64,000 bases of DNA from Elymus sibiricus (lineage: Eukaryota; Streptophyta; Magnoliopsida; Poales; Poaceae), in assembly GCA_039707655.1 (NCBI GenBank), contig CM077665.1, positions 442,989,531-443,053,530 on the forward strand, read 5' to 3'. Position 1 is the stretch's first letter. Every line of letters begins with the position of its first letter. The position numbers and the translations under genes were made by a program. This document shows, piece by piece, positions 1-11,570 of this stretch. The notes beneath the pieces were generated by a model, which worked only from the letters and a program-made list of their open reading frames with translations, was not told the origin of the DNA and ran no database searches.

Positions 1-19
1 TCAGCCTAATAATCAGCGA

Positions 20-440
20 AGTTTAATGAGAAGCTATTGGAATATTTTACTCTTTCACATGGTCTAAGCCAAGGTGATCCAATGTCCTCTTTTTAATTCC
101 TTTTCGTGACGCCTTATCTGCGTTGATCAACATATCTATGGTGGATGAGCGCCTTGAAGGAGTTTGAATTTGTAGAGGAGCACCGGTTATCTCACATATC
201 TTATTTGTGGATGATTAGTTTATTATTCTTCTATGGTTTTGAGCAGCAGGAGGGTTTCGTTAAGGTCTTGTTGAACACTTACGCTTGTCAACAGGTCAAC
301 TCATAAACCCTTCAAAGTGTTGCATCTTTAATACGATAATTGCTTGCTAGCAGTTGAAGTGGAAGTAAAAAAATATCCTAAACGTAACACAATGGATTTT
401 TGAACCCAAGTACTTGGGCCTTCCTTGTCTGTGCCATGCT
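20..440 (+). pseudogene. LINE (non-LTR) reverse-transcriptase relic
   Basis: Conceptual translation in shifting plus-strand frames gives the landmarks of a plant L1-type reverse transcriptase in the right order: GLSQGDP near 62-82, then a stretch reading ERLEGV, ICRGAPVISH and LFVDD (the catalytic F-A-D-D box with A to V) near 150-215, then SGQLINPSK-like residues near 295-320, and FEPKYLGLPC near 400-430. Stops and frame changes separate the blocks, so this is a dead fragment. The 5' part of the element lies outside the window. The order of motifs is what is seen; the LINE assignment is family knowledge. Confidence 0.75.
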
Positions 441-444
441 GCTA

Positions 445-935
445 CTCCCGCAGGAGTTGTTGGATTTCCCGAAGAGAAAGGAAGATGTAGCACAACAACA
501 AAAAGAAATTTCATCAGTTAAGAACTAAGATTTATCAAACAAGTAGGAGTCACCAAGCGAACAACTTTAGTAGTACCTGCACATGAACAAATAATTTTCT
601 TGCACCCACCAAAGGCAAGGGGGTTGCCAATCCCCTTGTTCTTGGTAGCTACAAGATTAAGAGCAGGTAGTGATAGGGCAAAGCGGCAAGAAAGTAAAGA
701 GCAATTGTAGGAGCTTTTGTATTGATGGAAAATAGACCGGGGGCCATAGGTTCACTAGTGGCTTCTCTCTCGAAAGCATGTAGTGGCATGGTAGACAAAT
801 TACTGCTTTACAGAAAAGCGCAAATTAGAACTATGATCATTCATCACATAATCTCACATATGCATTACGTCCATGATAAGTAGACCGTTAATTCAACTTC
901 ATCTACTACTATTACTCCACCCCAAGGCCGCTATC
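445..935 (-). repeat. LTR fragment, cut off by the outer CACTA
   Basis: The text matches, in the same order, a diverged copy of the minus-strand LTR seen complete at 2403-3982: gatttcccgaagag, then tggaaaatagacc-ggggccataggttcactagtgg, then catcacgtccatgataagtagacc, then atctactactattactccac. It stops at ccgctatc, where the undamaged LTR copies continue ccagcatgcatctag. The break coincides exactly with the outer CACTA terminus at 936. The continuation of the LTR is not found on the far side at 62423. Confidence 0.7.
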
Positions 936-965
936 CACTACACCACGGTAGAGCTTAGGTGACAC
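936..965 (+). repeat. Left terminal inverted repeat of outer CACTA, with TSD ATC at 933-935
   Basis: The first 14 bases are identical to the right end and the next 16 match at about half or more positions. The preceding triplet ATC (933-935) equals the triplet following the right end. Confidence 0.92.
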
Positions 966-1257
966 TATTATGTGGGCAAAGGTCCACTGATGCCCACAAA
1001 ATAACTGTCAGCGTAGCTTTTAAGTTTTGTTTGCGAATGATGTGTCGGCAAGGTTACATCACTGTCGACACAGTAAGTGTCAGCAACCACAAAGCCACAA
1101 TGCATATGTCAGCATTTGTTGTACAACACATCATGTGTCCGCATATGTATGTCCTTGACAGTTTATCAGTCGGCATAGATAAGCACTTGACGACATCAAA
1201 AGTGTTGGCATATGTAGGGTGTATGGACACAGACTGAGTGTCGGCGTAGGTGGACAC
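966..1257 (+). repeat. Left subterminal repeat array of outer CACTA
   Basis: Degenerate copies of a motif near TGTCGGCATAGGT recur roughly every 25-45 bp in both orientations, for example near 1041-1056, 1075-1085, 1166-1176 and 1238-1250. The same motif fills 61925-62389. In En/Spm such repeats bind the TnpA-type protein; that role here is inference. Confidence 0.8.
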
Positions 1258-1912
1258 GTGTCAATCGACCGAAGATCACGAATTTGGCGCGTGATTTAGG
1301 CGCGAGGAGCAATTTTTTTTGGATGTTCTACTACCTGCCCGTGCAAAATATCCCCAAATCGAGCCTACCCATGCCCAACTCCATAACCCTACCCGTGCCT
1401 GCCTGCCACCGCCCTCACGCTCGATCCGCCATTGCCCCAGGCCTCCAGCGCTCACGCTCAACTCAATCCTCTGCCGCCATCGCTGCCGGCCTCGCGCTCC
1501 ACCTCCCGTGCGCACTCCCCCCGCCCCATCCATGCAGCCGTCCTCGCCCATCCTCCCCCCTCCCCCGAGCTCCAGCCCTAGATCGAGCCTCACCCTCGCG
1601 GTACACATCCAGTCCCCGTCCGTGCAAACCCCCTCCCCCAACCTCGAGCCGCTTTCTTCCGGGCTCGCGCTGTTGCCGTAGCTGTTGCTATCGAGGCTAC
1701 ACATCCTGGTTCGTTCCGCTGCTGCTGGTCCTGTTACTGCTGGACCTGCTGCCGCCCTGCTGCCGGACCTACGGCTGCCCCTGCCGTCGGACATGCTATT
1801 GTTGTACGTGATGCTGCCGGAACTGCAGCTGCCGGACCTGCTGCTACCATACCTGCTGCTACCCGGCTCCATCTCCGGACTCCACTGTCGTAGCTCCACC
1901 TCTGTGCCCTGA
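1258..1912 (+). other. GC-rich leader region of outer CACTA
   Basis: A C-rich, CTG-rich stretch follows the subterminal array and precedes the first transposase exon. Open frames of up to about 200 codons exist on both strands but are proline, arginine or leucine low-complexity and I regard them as composition artefacts. The position fits a 5' untranslated leader and promoter-proximal region. The last ~200 bases before 2121 are AT-rich and may hold an intron, but I cannot fix its ends. Confidence 0.5.
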
Positions 1913-2120
1913 GTAAGAATTAACTCCTCTTGAGATTACCTTCTCTATACATGAATCATATGCAATTGCTTGTTACAATAGATACCCATTTGCTGCTTGA
2001 ATAGTTATTGTTTTGTATTTCTATTGCCTGATTAATGATTGTCGCTTCACCAATGCAAATCTAACACTACAACACTAGCCAAATTCAGATAGTTGGCAAA
2101 TTTTATCTCAAGGGTGCATC

Positions 2121-2150
2121 ATGGACAAAACGTGGTTGTCTAAGCCTAGG
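2121..2150 (+). pseudogene. TNP2 transposase of outer CACTA, first coding block
   Basis: An ATG at 2121 opens MDKTWLSKPR, the usual start of the Transpos_assoc domain at the N-terminus of plant CACTA TNP2 proteins. A GT follows at 2150-2151, a plausible splice donor. The next block of the same domain (NEYL-GVDKF and onward) is found only at about 34705, so the inner CACTA was most likely inserted in the intervening intron. Exact splice phases do not join cleanly in this copy, which may reflect later mutation. Confidence 0.7.
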
Positions 2151-2204
2151 TACATCAAGTTTCTTTTTTTGCGACATCATAAGCTGTATAATTATGTCAT
2201 GAAC

Positions 2205-2402
2205 CACTACTAGGGAAAAGCTTATAGGTAGAACATTAGTAGTAGCACGGGAAAATATGCAGCGCTGCTGCTAATCAGCAGTAGCGTTGGGTTTGGACAA
2301 CGCTACAAGTAAGGCCTTAGCAATAGCGCTGCAAATACTTGCCGCGCTACTGCTAAGTGGGCCCCAACGTGCCCACCGACGGTAGCCGCAGTAGTAGCGC
2401 CC
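2205..2402 (+). repeat. Left end and subterminal repeats of inner CACTA, first part
   Basis: After the terminus come copies, both ways round, of AGCAGTAGCGCTG-like units, for example near 2262-2290 and 2325-2357. The array is cut by the solo LTR at 2403 and resumes at 3988. Confidence 0.8.
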
Positions 2403-3982
2403 TGACGTGGCTTGAGACTGCGTCGGTATTTCCCTAAAGAGGAAGGGATGATGCAGCACATCGACGGTAAGTATTTCCCTTAGTTATGAAACCAAGGTTA
2501 TCGAACCTCGGAGGAGGACCACGCAACGCTATGTAAACGGTACCTGCACACAAAGAACAAATACTTGCAACCCGACGCGTAAGAGAGGTTGTCAATCTCT
2601 CAATGGTAAAAAGATAGATTAGGTGTAGTCGATTGGATAAATAGATCGCACAAGAACACAAAATAAAAGAAGCAAATAAAAAGTGCAGCAAGGTATTTTT
2701 GGGGTTTTGGAATAATAGATCTGAAAACAAAAGCGGCAAAAGATAAATCGGAAATCAACATGTTGGAAAAGTAGACCCGGGGGCCGTAGGTTTCACTAGT
2801 GGCTTCTCTCATGAATATAGCACACAGTGGGTAAACAAATTACTCTTGGGCAATTGATAGAAGATCAAATAATCATGATGATATCCAAGAGGATGATCAT
2901 TATATAGGCATCACGTCCAAGATTAGTAGACCGAAACGATTCTGCATCTACTACTATTACTCCACACATCGCCCGCTATCCAGCATGCATCTAGTGTATT
3001 AAGTTCATGGAGAAACGGAGTAATGCAATAAGAACGATGACATGATGTCGACAAGATCTATTCATGTAGGAATAGACCCCATCTTGTTATCCTTAATAGC
3101 AACGATACATGCGTGCCTCGCTGCCCCTTCTGTCACCGGGAGAGGACACCGCAAGATCGAACCCATCACAAAGCACCTCTTCCCATGGCAAGAAAAATCG
3201 ATCTAGTTGCCCTAATTAAACCAAAGATTCGAAGAAGAAATACGAGGCTATAAGTAATCATGCATATAATAGATCAAAAGAAGACTCAAATAATATTCAT
3301 GGATAGAAACTGATCATGAACTCAAAATTCATCGGATCCCAACAAACACACCACAAAAAGTCATTACATCAAATAGATCTCCAAGAGACCATTGTATTGA
3401 GAATCAAAAGAGAGAGAGAAATCCATCTAGCTACTGCCTACGGACCCGTAGGTGTATGGTGGACTACTCACGCATCATCGGAGAGGCACCAATGAGGATG
3501 ATGAACCCCTCCGTGATGGTGTTAGATTGGATCTCGCGGTTTTGGAACTTGCGGCGGCTAGAAGTGTTTTTCGTCGACTCCTGTAGGGTTTCTAGAATAT
3601 TTGGGTATTTATAGAGCTCAGAGGCGCTGAAGGGGAGTCCCGAGGCCACCACAACCCACCAGGGCGCGTCAGGGGCCTCTGGCGCGCCCTGGTGTCTTCT
3701 GCGACCCTTGGGCCTCCTCCCGGGTGCTTCTTTGGCTCACTGGCTTGCTTCTGGTCCAAAAAAAATCTCCAAAAAGTTTCATCGCGATTGGACTCCGTTT
3801 GGTACTGATATTCTGCGAAGTAAAAAACAAGCAAGAAACAGCAACTGGCACTTGACACTATGTCAATAGGTTAGTCCCAAAAAATGATATAAAGTTGCTA
3901 TAAAATGATTGTAAAACATCAAAGAATGATAATATAACAGCATGGAACAATCAGAAATTATAGATACGTTGGAAAAGTATCA
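2403..3982 (-). mobile_element. Solo LTR, minus strand, TSD CGCCC
   Basis: Read on the minus strand it starts TGATACTTTTCCAACGTATC at 3982 and ends CAAGCCACGTCA at 2403, with TG and CA ends. CGCCC is found on both sides (2398-2402 and 3983-3987), a perfect 5-bp duplication. Length is 1,580 bp, matching the 1,578 and 1,577 bp LTRs of the element at 4774-11570. There is no internal sequence, so it is a product of LTR-LTR recombination. A TATA-like TATAAATA lies at 3613-3606 on the minus strand. Confidence 0.93.
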
Positions 3983-3987
3983 CGCCC

Positions 3988-4140
3988 TCCTAAATACACC
4001 GCTGCTGCTAAGGTTTCAGGAGTAGCGCCGGCTCGGACAAAACCGCTACTACTAATGGTCCCCACATAGTAGTAGCGCTGCTCCAAATGAGCGGTACTAC
4101 TATGCACCTTAGCAGTAGCGCCGACAAAAATACAGCGCCA
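3988..4140 (+). repeat. Subterminal repeats of inner CACTA, second part
   Basis: Continues the array interrupted at 2402, with CGCTGCTGCTAAGG, AGGAGTAGCGCCGG, GTAGTAGCGCTGC and TTAGCAGTAGCGCCG units. Confidence 0.8.
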
Positions 4141-4773
4141 CTGCTAGTCGTGGCTGGTGCCACCTTTTCACCCACCCCTTCTCCCCTTCCCCCTTCCTCC
4201 CCCTTTGCCCTCTCCCCCTCCCCCTTCCTCCCCCCTTTGCGCTCTCCCCTCCTTTGCCCTCTCCCCTCTCTAAGTTACTTCTCCACCATTATTGCCCTTC
4301 TTCTCTCTTCCTTCTACCTCTCTTCTCTCCCTCATTAATGCCCCCTCCACCATAATTCTCCACCATAAATGGCCTCTTTTCTCTATCTTCCTCATTTATT
4401 TGGCTCTCCCTCCTTCCATACATATATATCCCTTTCCCACTCCTAGAATTGTCTCATAGCTACCTAGCTCATCTCTCTCCCTCTCCATTAGTTAGCTAGA
4501 GTCATCTCTCGTCCCAACTACTAGATCTAGCTAGCTAGCCATCCACTTTCGATCCCTATAGGTAGCGAAGGCCTCATCTAACCGTGCTCGATCTCTCTCG
4601 GGAGATAGGTGAGTAAAAAGTTGTGCATTTCAAGAATGGGAATATGTGTGTTTGCGATATGAAGGGATTTGTGCGAGTGACATGACCCCTGGGTTGCTTA
4701 TGTTTTGCCGAAATGTCGATTTATTTCCGTTTCGTCGAACTTCAAGCAAACTCGATATGTCCCATTTTTAGGC
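4141..4773 (+). other. Pyrimidine-rich leader of inner CACTA
   Basis: A C/T-rich stretch (4170-4340) is followed by leader-like sequence and, near 4610, a GTGAGT that could be a splice donor. The last ~120 bases (4690-4773: ttgccgaaatgtcgatttat and following) resemble 17510-17580 inside the same element, so the leader exists twice. It breaks off where retroelement sequence begins at about 4774. Confidence 0.6.
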
Positions 4774-4804
4774 AAGGACGAGTAGGAATTAAGCTTGGGG
4801 ATGC

Positions 4805-6382
4805 TGATGCATCTCCCATGTATCTATAATTTTTGTTTGTTCCATGCTGTTATATTATCATTCTTGGATGTTTTACAATCACTTTATAGCAACTTTATAT
4901 CATTTTTTGGGACTAACCTATTGACATAGTGCCAACGTGCCAGTTGCTGTTTTTGCTTGTTTTTGTTTACTACGCAAAATATCAGTACCAAACGGAGTCC
5001 AATCGCGACGAAACTTTTTGGAGATTTTTTTGGACCAGAAGATACCCAGTGGGCCAAAGAAGGGCCAGAAAGGTGGGATGTGGAGAGTACAACCCACCAG
5101 TGCGCGCCAGGGGGCCCCCGGCGTGCCCTGATGGGTTGTGCCCTCCACGGGGCCCCTCTCCACCGCCTCTGACGCCTATAAATACCAAAATATTCAGAAA
5201 ACCCTAAGGGAGTCGATGAAAAACACATCCAGCCGTCGCAAGTTCTTGAACCTCGAGATCCAATCTAACACCATCACGGAGGGGTTCATCTTCTTCATAG
5301 GTGCCTCTCCGATGATGCGTGAGTAGTCCACCATAGACCTACGGGTCCGTAGGCAGTAGCTAGATGGCTTCCTCTCTCTCTTTTGATTCTCAATACAATG
5401 GTCTCTTGGAGATCTATTTCATGTAAACTTTTGCGGTGTGTTTGTTGGGATCCGATGAATTTTGAGTTCATGATCAGTTTCTATCCATGAATATTATTTT
5501 AGTCTTCTTTGATCTTTTATATGCATTATTACTTATAGCCTCGTATTTCTTCTTAGAATCTTTGGTTTAGTTAGGCCAACTAGATCGATTTTTCTTGCCA
5601 TGGGAAGAGGTGCTTTGTGATGGGTTCAATCTTGTGGTGTCCTTTCCCAGTGACAGAAGGGGAATCAAGGCACACATGTATCATTGCCATTAAGTATAAC
5701 AAGATGGGGTATATTCCTACATGAATAGATCTTGTCTACATCATGTCATCGTTCTTATTGCATTACTCCTTTTTTCCATGAACTTAATACACTAGATGCA
5801 TGCTGGATAGCGGTCGATGTGTGGAGTAATAGTGGTAGATGCAGGCAGGAGTCGGTCTACTTATCTTGGACGTGATGCCTATATAATGATCATCGCCATG
5901 GATATCGTCATGATTATTTGATCTTCTATCAATTGCCCAACAGTAATTTGGTCACCCACCGTGTGCTATACTCATGAGAGAAGCCACTAGTGAAACCTAC
6001 GGCCCCCGGGTCTACTTTTCCAACATATTGCTTTCTGATCTATCTTTTTGCCTCTTTTGTTTTCAGATCTATTATTCCAAACAAACAAAAATATATTGCT
6101 GCACTTTTTATTTGCTCTTTTTATTTTGTGTTCTTGAGAGATCTATCTCTCCAATCTATCATTACCTAATCTATCTTTTTTCCGTAGAGAGATTGACAAC
6201 CTGTCTTTCGCGTCGGATTGCAAGTATTTGTTATTTTTGTGCAGGTGCTGCTTATTAGGTGGTGGTGATCCTCCTACAGGTTCGATACCTTGGTTTCATA
6301 ACTGAGGGAAATACTTACCGTCGCTGTGCTGCATCATCCCTTCCTCTTTGAGGAAATACCGACGCAGTCTCAAGCCACGTCA
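4805..6382 (+). repeat. First LTR of the non-autonomous element
   Basis: Starts TGATGCATCTCCC and ends AAGCCACGTCA. TATAAATA at 5177-5184 is a probable promoter. About 1,578 bp. Confidence 0.9.
5177..5184 (+). promoter_or_regulatory. TATA box of the LTR
   Basis: CCTATAAATACC in a GC-rich setting. The same position in the second LTR (10365-10372) also reads TATAAATA, and the minus-strand solo LTR keeps it at 3613-3606. The solo LTR at 13728 has a mutated version (TATAAATG). Confidence 0.6.
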
Positions 6383-6392
6383 AAGGAATTTC

Positions 6393-6410
6393 TGGCGCCG
6401 TTGCCGGGGA
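6393..6410 (+). promoter_or_regulatory. Primer-binding-site region
   Basis: TGGCGCCGTTGCCGGGGA lies 10 bases after the LTR end. This motif is common directly downstream of 5' LTRs in Triticeae elements. I did not identify the tRNA it would pair with. Confidence 0.55.
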
Positions 6411-6692
6411 GGAAGCGGTCTCTTCTACGTGCCAATCTCTGGCGCCGAGGAGACACCATCATCATCTACCAGGTTCCTAATCACAAATCTCATCTCCTTG
6501 CAATTACATTATTTGCCACTTGCCTCTCGTTTTCCTCTCCCCCACTTCACGAAATTTGCTGTTTTATTCGCCCTCTTTTTCGTTTGCCTTTTTCTCGCCG
6601 GATCTCTTTTTATTTTCTTGTTTGCTATCTTTGCTTGTGTTGCCATGTGCTTTCTATTTGCTTGCATCTTTGCTTGCTAAAAATCTATTGAT

Positions 6693-7526
6693 ATGGATCC
6701 GCATCCACTTGCTAAGCTTTTCAAAAGAACAAATTATGATGAACCAATTGCTAGTGAGTTGAGTGCACTTGATTATATCTGTGAAGTTTTGTTTGAAAAT
6801 CATGAATCTAATTTTTTTGATGAAGTGTTGAAAGAATAAATTTATAAGGTGATTCATGATAGCTCCTTGATTGAAAAGCATGATTGCAATGTTGCTAGTA
6901 TGAATTCTCTAAATATGCATGATGCCAATGATATGCAAAGCCACAAGCTTGGGGATGCTATGTTTGATGAAGATGATATTTTTAGTCCCCCAAGTTTTGA
7001 TGAGCAAATTTATTATGATGATTGCATTCCTTCTATTTATGATGATGGTGATGACATGTATCCTATAATGAGTAATGATAACAATGAAACTTATCATCAT
7101 GGTTTTAATTTGCAATGTGGTTATGTCAATCAAGTGTTTCATGATAGTTATTTTGCTGAGTTTGCTCCCACTACCATGGATGAAAAGGAATTTGCTTATG
7201 TGGAGAGTAATGAAAATTCTATGTTTGTGCATCATGAAAAGAATGATTTATGTGATAGTTATATTGTTGAATTCCTGCACGATGCTACTGAAATTTATTA
7301 TGAGGGAGGAACATATGCTTGTAGGAATTGCAATAATATCAAGTTTCCTCTCTATGTGTTCAAAGTTTTGAAGTTATGCTTGTTTTGCCTTCCTATGCTC
7401 GTTGATTCTTGTTCCCATAAATTGTTTGCTCACAAAATCCCTACGCATAGGAAGTGGGTTAGACTTAAATGTGTCATGAGATTCATGATGCTCCTTTGCA
7501 TATTTCAATTACTACCTTTTATGTGA
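6693..7526 (+). pseudogene. Orphan acidic ORF of the non-autonomous LTR element, one in-frame stop
   Basis: An ATG at 6693 opens MDPHPLAKLFKRTNYDEP and the frame runs to a stop at 7524-7526, about 277 codons, broken once by TAA at 6836-6838. The product is rich in Asp, Asn, His, Tyr and Met (runs such as DEDD and YYDD). Near codons 205-225 there is a possible metal-binding CRNC, and the C-terminal third is more basic and hydrophobic. It has no CCHC knuckle, no protease DTG/DSG and no RT motif, so it is not gag or pol. It is the only long frame of the element and sits where gag would be. I do not know its function. Survival of a 277-codon frame with one lesion in non-coding surroundings suggests past selection, which is inference. 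Confidence 0.6.
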
Positions 7527-9993
7527 GCATCATTGAAATCATCATGCCTAGCTAGGGGCGTAAAACGATAGCGCTTGTTGGGAGGCAACCCAATGAATAA
7601 ATTTATTTTCGTCTTTTCCTTTCTGTTTTTGAGTGTTGACACAATTATGCCTCTGTTATGATTGTGTTTTTATGTTTTATTTAGTGTTTGTGCCAAGTAG
7701 AGCCTTTAGGATGATTCATAAGATGAGTAGAAGCGATGCTGAATCTGAAACAGAAACTTTGCCTCCAGTGTTTGAATTTTCATTTTTTATGGAACATGAT
7801 ATTGAGCTGAAATTTTAACACAGTATTTGTATACAAATTATTTACGTTGTCCTAATTTTTCAGAATTGTTATAGTTACATAAGTATATATAGAGTACAGA
7901 TTACTACAGACTGTTATGTTTAAGACAGATTCTGTTTTCGTTGCATTGTGTGCTTGTTTTGATGAATCTATGGGTTGTATTGAAGGGTATGAGCCATGGT
8001 AAAGTTAAAATACAGTAGGTATAATGCAATAATAAAATATGAATGGGTTTGCAACATTACTTAAAGTAGTGATTTGCTTTATTATACTAACGGATCTCAC
8101 GAAGATTTTGTTGAGTTTTGTGTGATTGAAGTTTTCAAGCTTCGGGTGAGATCACGATGGATGAAGGAATAAGGAGTGAAAAGAGCCTAAGCTTGGGGGT
8201 GCTACAGTACCCCCAAGATATATCCAAAGAGAAACAAGCAACTAAGCTTGGGGATGCCCCCGAGTGGCATCCCTCTTTCTTCTAACGACCATCGGTATTT
8301 TACTTGGAGCTATATTTTTATTCGTCACATATCATGAGTTTTGCTTGGAGCGTTTTGTATCATTTGAGTCTTTGCTTGCTTTGCTTGTTAGTTTGTCATT
8401 TGTATCCTTGCTGGACACACCTATTTGAGAGAACCAAAATTATGCTATCATTTGTTAGAATCGCTCTATATGCTTCACTAATATCTTTTTGAGCACGACC
8501 TGCTTGGAAACTTTTGAAGAAATACTCTCATGCTTCACTTAGATTATTTTGAGAGTTAGTAAATTTTGAAGAAATCCTCTCATGCTTCATTTATATTATT
8601 TTGAGAGATGAAATCTTTATGCTCATGTGCTTCACTTAAATTTGTTTGAGCTTGTCAAAAAGCAATGACATTATATGAAACTAGTCCGAAAGTGATAGAT
8701 ATCCAAGGAGGATATAATAAAAACTTTCATGAAGATCATTGAACAAATTAAACTTGATTCCTTGTAATAGTTATGAGACATGATGATAGTAATATGTGAG
8801 TCATGTTAGTGAGTAATTATGCTTTAGTTGGAATATTGGTGTTAAGGTTTGTGATTCCCGATGCATGCATGAAAGTCAATAGTTATGCAATGAAGTTACA
8901 TCCTACTTATGATGCATTATTCGGTGTTAGTTTTGCTCAATGCTCGCTTATGTGAATTTTCGTTTCTTGGTTGGTTGCTTCTCAATCTATTTGCTAGCCT
9001 CCATTTGTACTAAGTAGAAATACTACTTGTGCATCCGAAATCCTTAAACCAAGTTTTGCCTTATGAGTCCACCATACCTACCTATATGTTGTATTTCCAT
9101 GCCGTTCCAAGCAAATTTGTATGTGCCATCTCTAAATTTCAAAATAATTTTTCTCTTTTGTGTAATCGTACCGCTCATGAAACGGTAGGGAGTGTCCAAT
9201 ATTTTTCCATGCTAGATGTGTTATTCTCAAGATGAGTGTTTATTCACTTGTCATTGCACGAGAGTACGGTGGTAATAGGGATGCCCATTCCCGAAATGAA
9301 AAAAGAAAAAAAATATTTACTTTATGTTGTCAAATAATAAATTTCTTGGAAAGTGTTGGTATGGAAGGCAACCGTGGATACGGCCAGCGATGGAATGTGA
9401 AAGAATGGTGGAAAATGGAATAAACTTTATTTTCTGTTTGGGAACCGCCTATGATGTATCTAGCATGGAAAGTATTGTGAACTACTTTGTCGCTTTCGTT
9501 AACAGGAAAGGCATGCCACTCAAAATATTTTTCTCTTTCAATTTAAACTTTGAGCTCTGGCACCTCTACAAATTCCTTCTTCCCTCTACGAAGGGCCTAT
9601 CTATTTACTTTATGCAAATTTTTATTTTTACTTTGAGTCTCCATCTTCTCTTATAAAGCACCAACTAGGGGGAACTATGATCGTACTTGAGCATTGGGTA
9701 TAGCTAATATTTGAGTGTGTTTCATGAATTGATCAATGATGGAGCATGATGGGCTAGGGATAACTTTCTTTAGTGTTGATATTTTGAAAGACATGGTTGC
9801 TTGTTGGCATGCTTGAGTATTGAAGTCATTATGTTAAAACTAGACTATTGCTTTTAATCATCTAAAAGTCCAAACATCCATGCTACAAAAGAAAAGAATA
9901 TGAGATGAACATGTTAAGCATCATTCCACATCAAAAATTCTGTTTTTATCATTTACCTACTCGAGAACGAGTAGGAATTAAGCTTGGGGATGC
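7527..9993 (+). other. Non-coding interior of the LTR element
   Basis: AT-rich, no credible gene. After the ORF comes a leader-like segment (7553-7600, aggggcgtaaaacgatagcg). The purine-rich motif AAGCTTGGGG(A/G)TGC, which precedes the second LTR (9980-9993), also occurs near 8190 and 8244. A degenerate tandem block of roughly 60-70 bp units (ctcatgcttcactta...ttttgagag) fills about 8415-8650. Confidence 0.6.
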
Positions 9994-11570
9994 TGATACG
10001 TCTCCAACGTATCTATAATTTTTGCTTGTTCCATGCTGTTATATTATCATTCTTGGATGTTTTACAATCACTTTATAGCAACTTTATATCATTTTTTGGG
10101 ACTAACCTATTGACATAGTGCCAAAGTGCCAGTTGCTGTTTTTGCTTGTTTTTTTACTTCGCAGAATATCAGTACCAAACGGAGTCCAATCGCGACGAAA
10201 CTTTTTTGAGATTTTTTTTGGACCAGAAGACACCCAATGGTCCAAAGAAGGGCCAGGGAGGCGGGCCGTGGAGAGCACAACCGACCAGGGCGCGCCAGGG
10301 GTCCCCTGGCGCGCCCTGATGGGTTGTGCCCTCCACGAGGCCCCTCTCCACTGCCTCTGACGCCTATAAATACCCAAATATTCAGAAAACCCTAATGGAG
10401 TCGACGAAAAACACATCCATCCGCCACAAGTTCCAGAACCTCGAGATCCAATCTAACACCATCACGGAGGGGTTCATCTTCTTCATAGGTGCCTCTCCGA
10501 TGATGCGTGAGTAGTCCACCATAGACCTACGGGTCCGTAGGGAGTAGCTAGATGGATTCCTCTCTCTCTTTTGATTCTCAATACAATGGTCTCTTGGAGA
10601 TCTATTTGATGTAACTTTTGCGGTGTGTTTGTTGGGATCCGATGAATTTTGAGTTCATGATCAGTTTCTATCCATGAATATTATTTGAGTCTTCTTTGAT
10701 CTCTTATATGCATGATTACTTATAGCCTCGTATTTATTCTTCGAATCTTTGGTTTAGTTAGGCCAACCAGATCAATTTTTCTTGCCATGGAAAGAGGTGC
10801 TTTGTGATGGGTTCGATCTTGCAGTGTCCTTTCCAATTGACACAAGGGGCAGCAAGGCACACATGTATCGTTGCCATTAAGGATAACAAGATGGGGTCTA
10901 TTCCTACATGAATAGATCTTGTCTACATCATGTCATCGTTCTTATTGCATTACTCCATTTTTCCATGAACTTAATACACTAGATGCATGCTGGATAGCGG
11001 TCGATGTGTGGAGTAATAGTGGTAGATGCTGGCAGGAGTCGGTCTACTTATCTTGGACGTGATGCCTATATAATGATCATCACCTTGGATATTGTCATGA
11101 TTATTTGATCTTCTATCAATTGCCAACAGTAATTTGTTCACCCACTGTGTGCTATACTCATCAGAGAAGCCACTAGTGAAACCTATGGTCCCCGGGTCTA
11201 CTTTTCCAACATATTGCTTTCCGATCTATCTTTTTGCCTCTTTTGTTTTCAGATCTATTATTCCAAAAAAAAACAAAAATATATTGCTGCACTTTTTATT
11301 TGCTCTTTTTATTTTGTGTTCTTGAGAGATCTATCTCTCCAATCTATCATTACCTAATCTATCTTTTTACCGTAGAGAGATTGACAACCTCTCTTTTGCG
11401 TCGGGTTGCAAGTATTTGTTATTTGTGTGCAGGTGCTGCTTATTAGGTGGTGGTGATCCTCCTACTGATTTGATACCTTGGTTTCATAACTAAGGGAAGT
11501 ACTTACAGTTGCTATGCTGCATCATCCCTTCCTCTTTGGGGAAATACCGACGCAGTCTCAAGCCACGTCA
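9994..11570 (+). repeat. Second LTR of the non-autonomous element
   Basis: Starts TGATACGTCTCCAACG, ends CAAGCCACGTCA, then passes directly into the inner TNP2 gene (actagggacagagc). 1,577 bp. TATAAATA at 10365-10372. Confidence 0.92.

Larger units (their letters stand above)
4774..11570 (+). mobile_element. Non-autonomous LTR retrotransposon with two LTRs and an upstream remnant
   Basis: LTRs at 4805-6382 and 9994-11570 enclose a 3.6-kb interior with a primer-binding-like site, one orphan ORF and no gag, protease, RT or integrase. The 31 bases before the first LTR (4774-4804, ending aattaagcttggggatgc) duplicate the interior sequence just before the second LTR (about 9963-9993). So the first LTR is preceded by the 3' tail of another interior, not by host DNA, and no 5-bp duplication is visible (gatgc before, actag after). 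The likely origin is a recombined LTR-interior-LTR-interior-LTR array whose left part was deleted together with the adjoining CACTA DNA. Confidence 0.85.

Noticed and set aside
1276..1912. Long open frames on both strands
   Set aside because: Low-complexity products of C-rich sequence in a transposon leader; no motif and no codon pattern.
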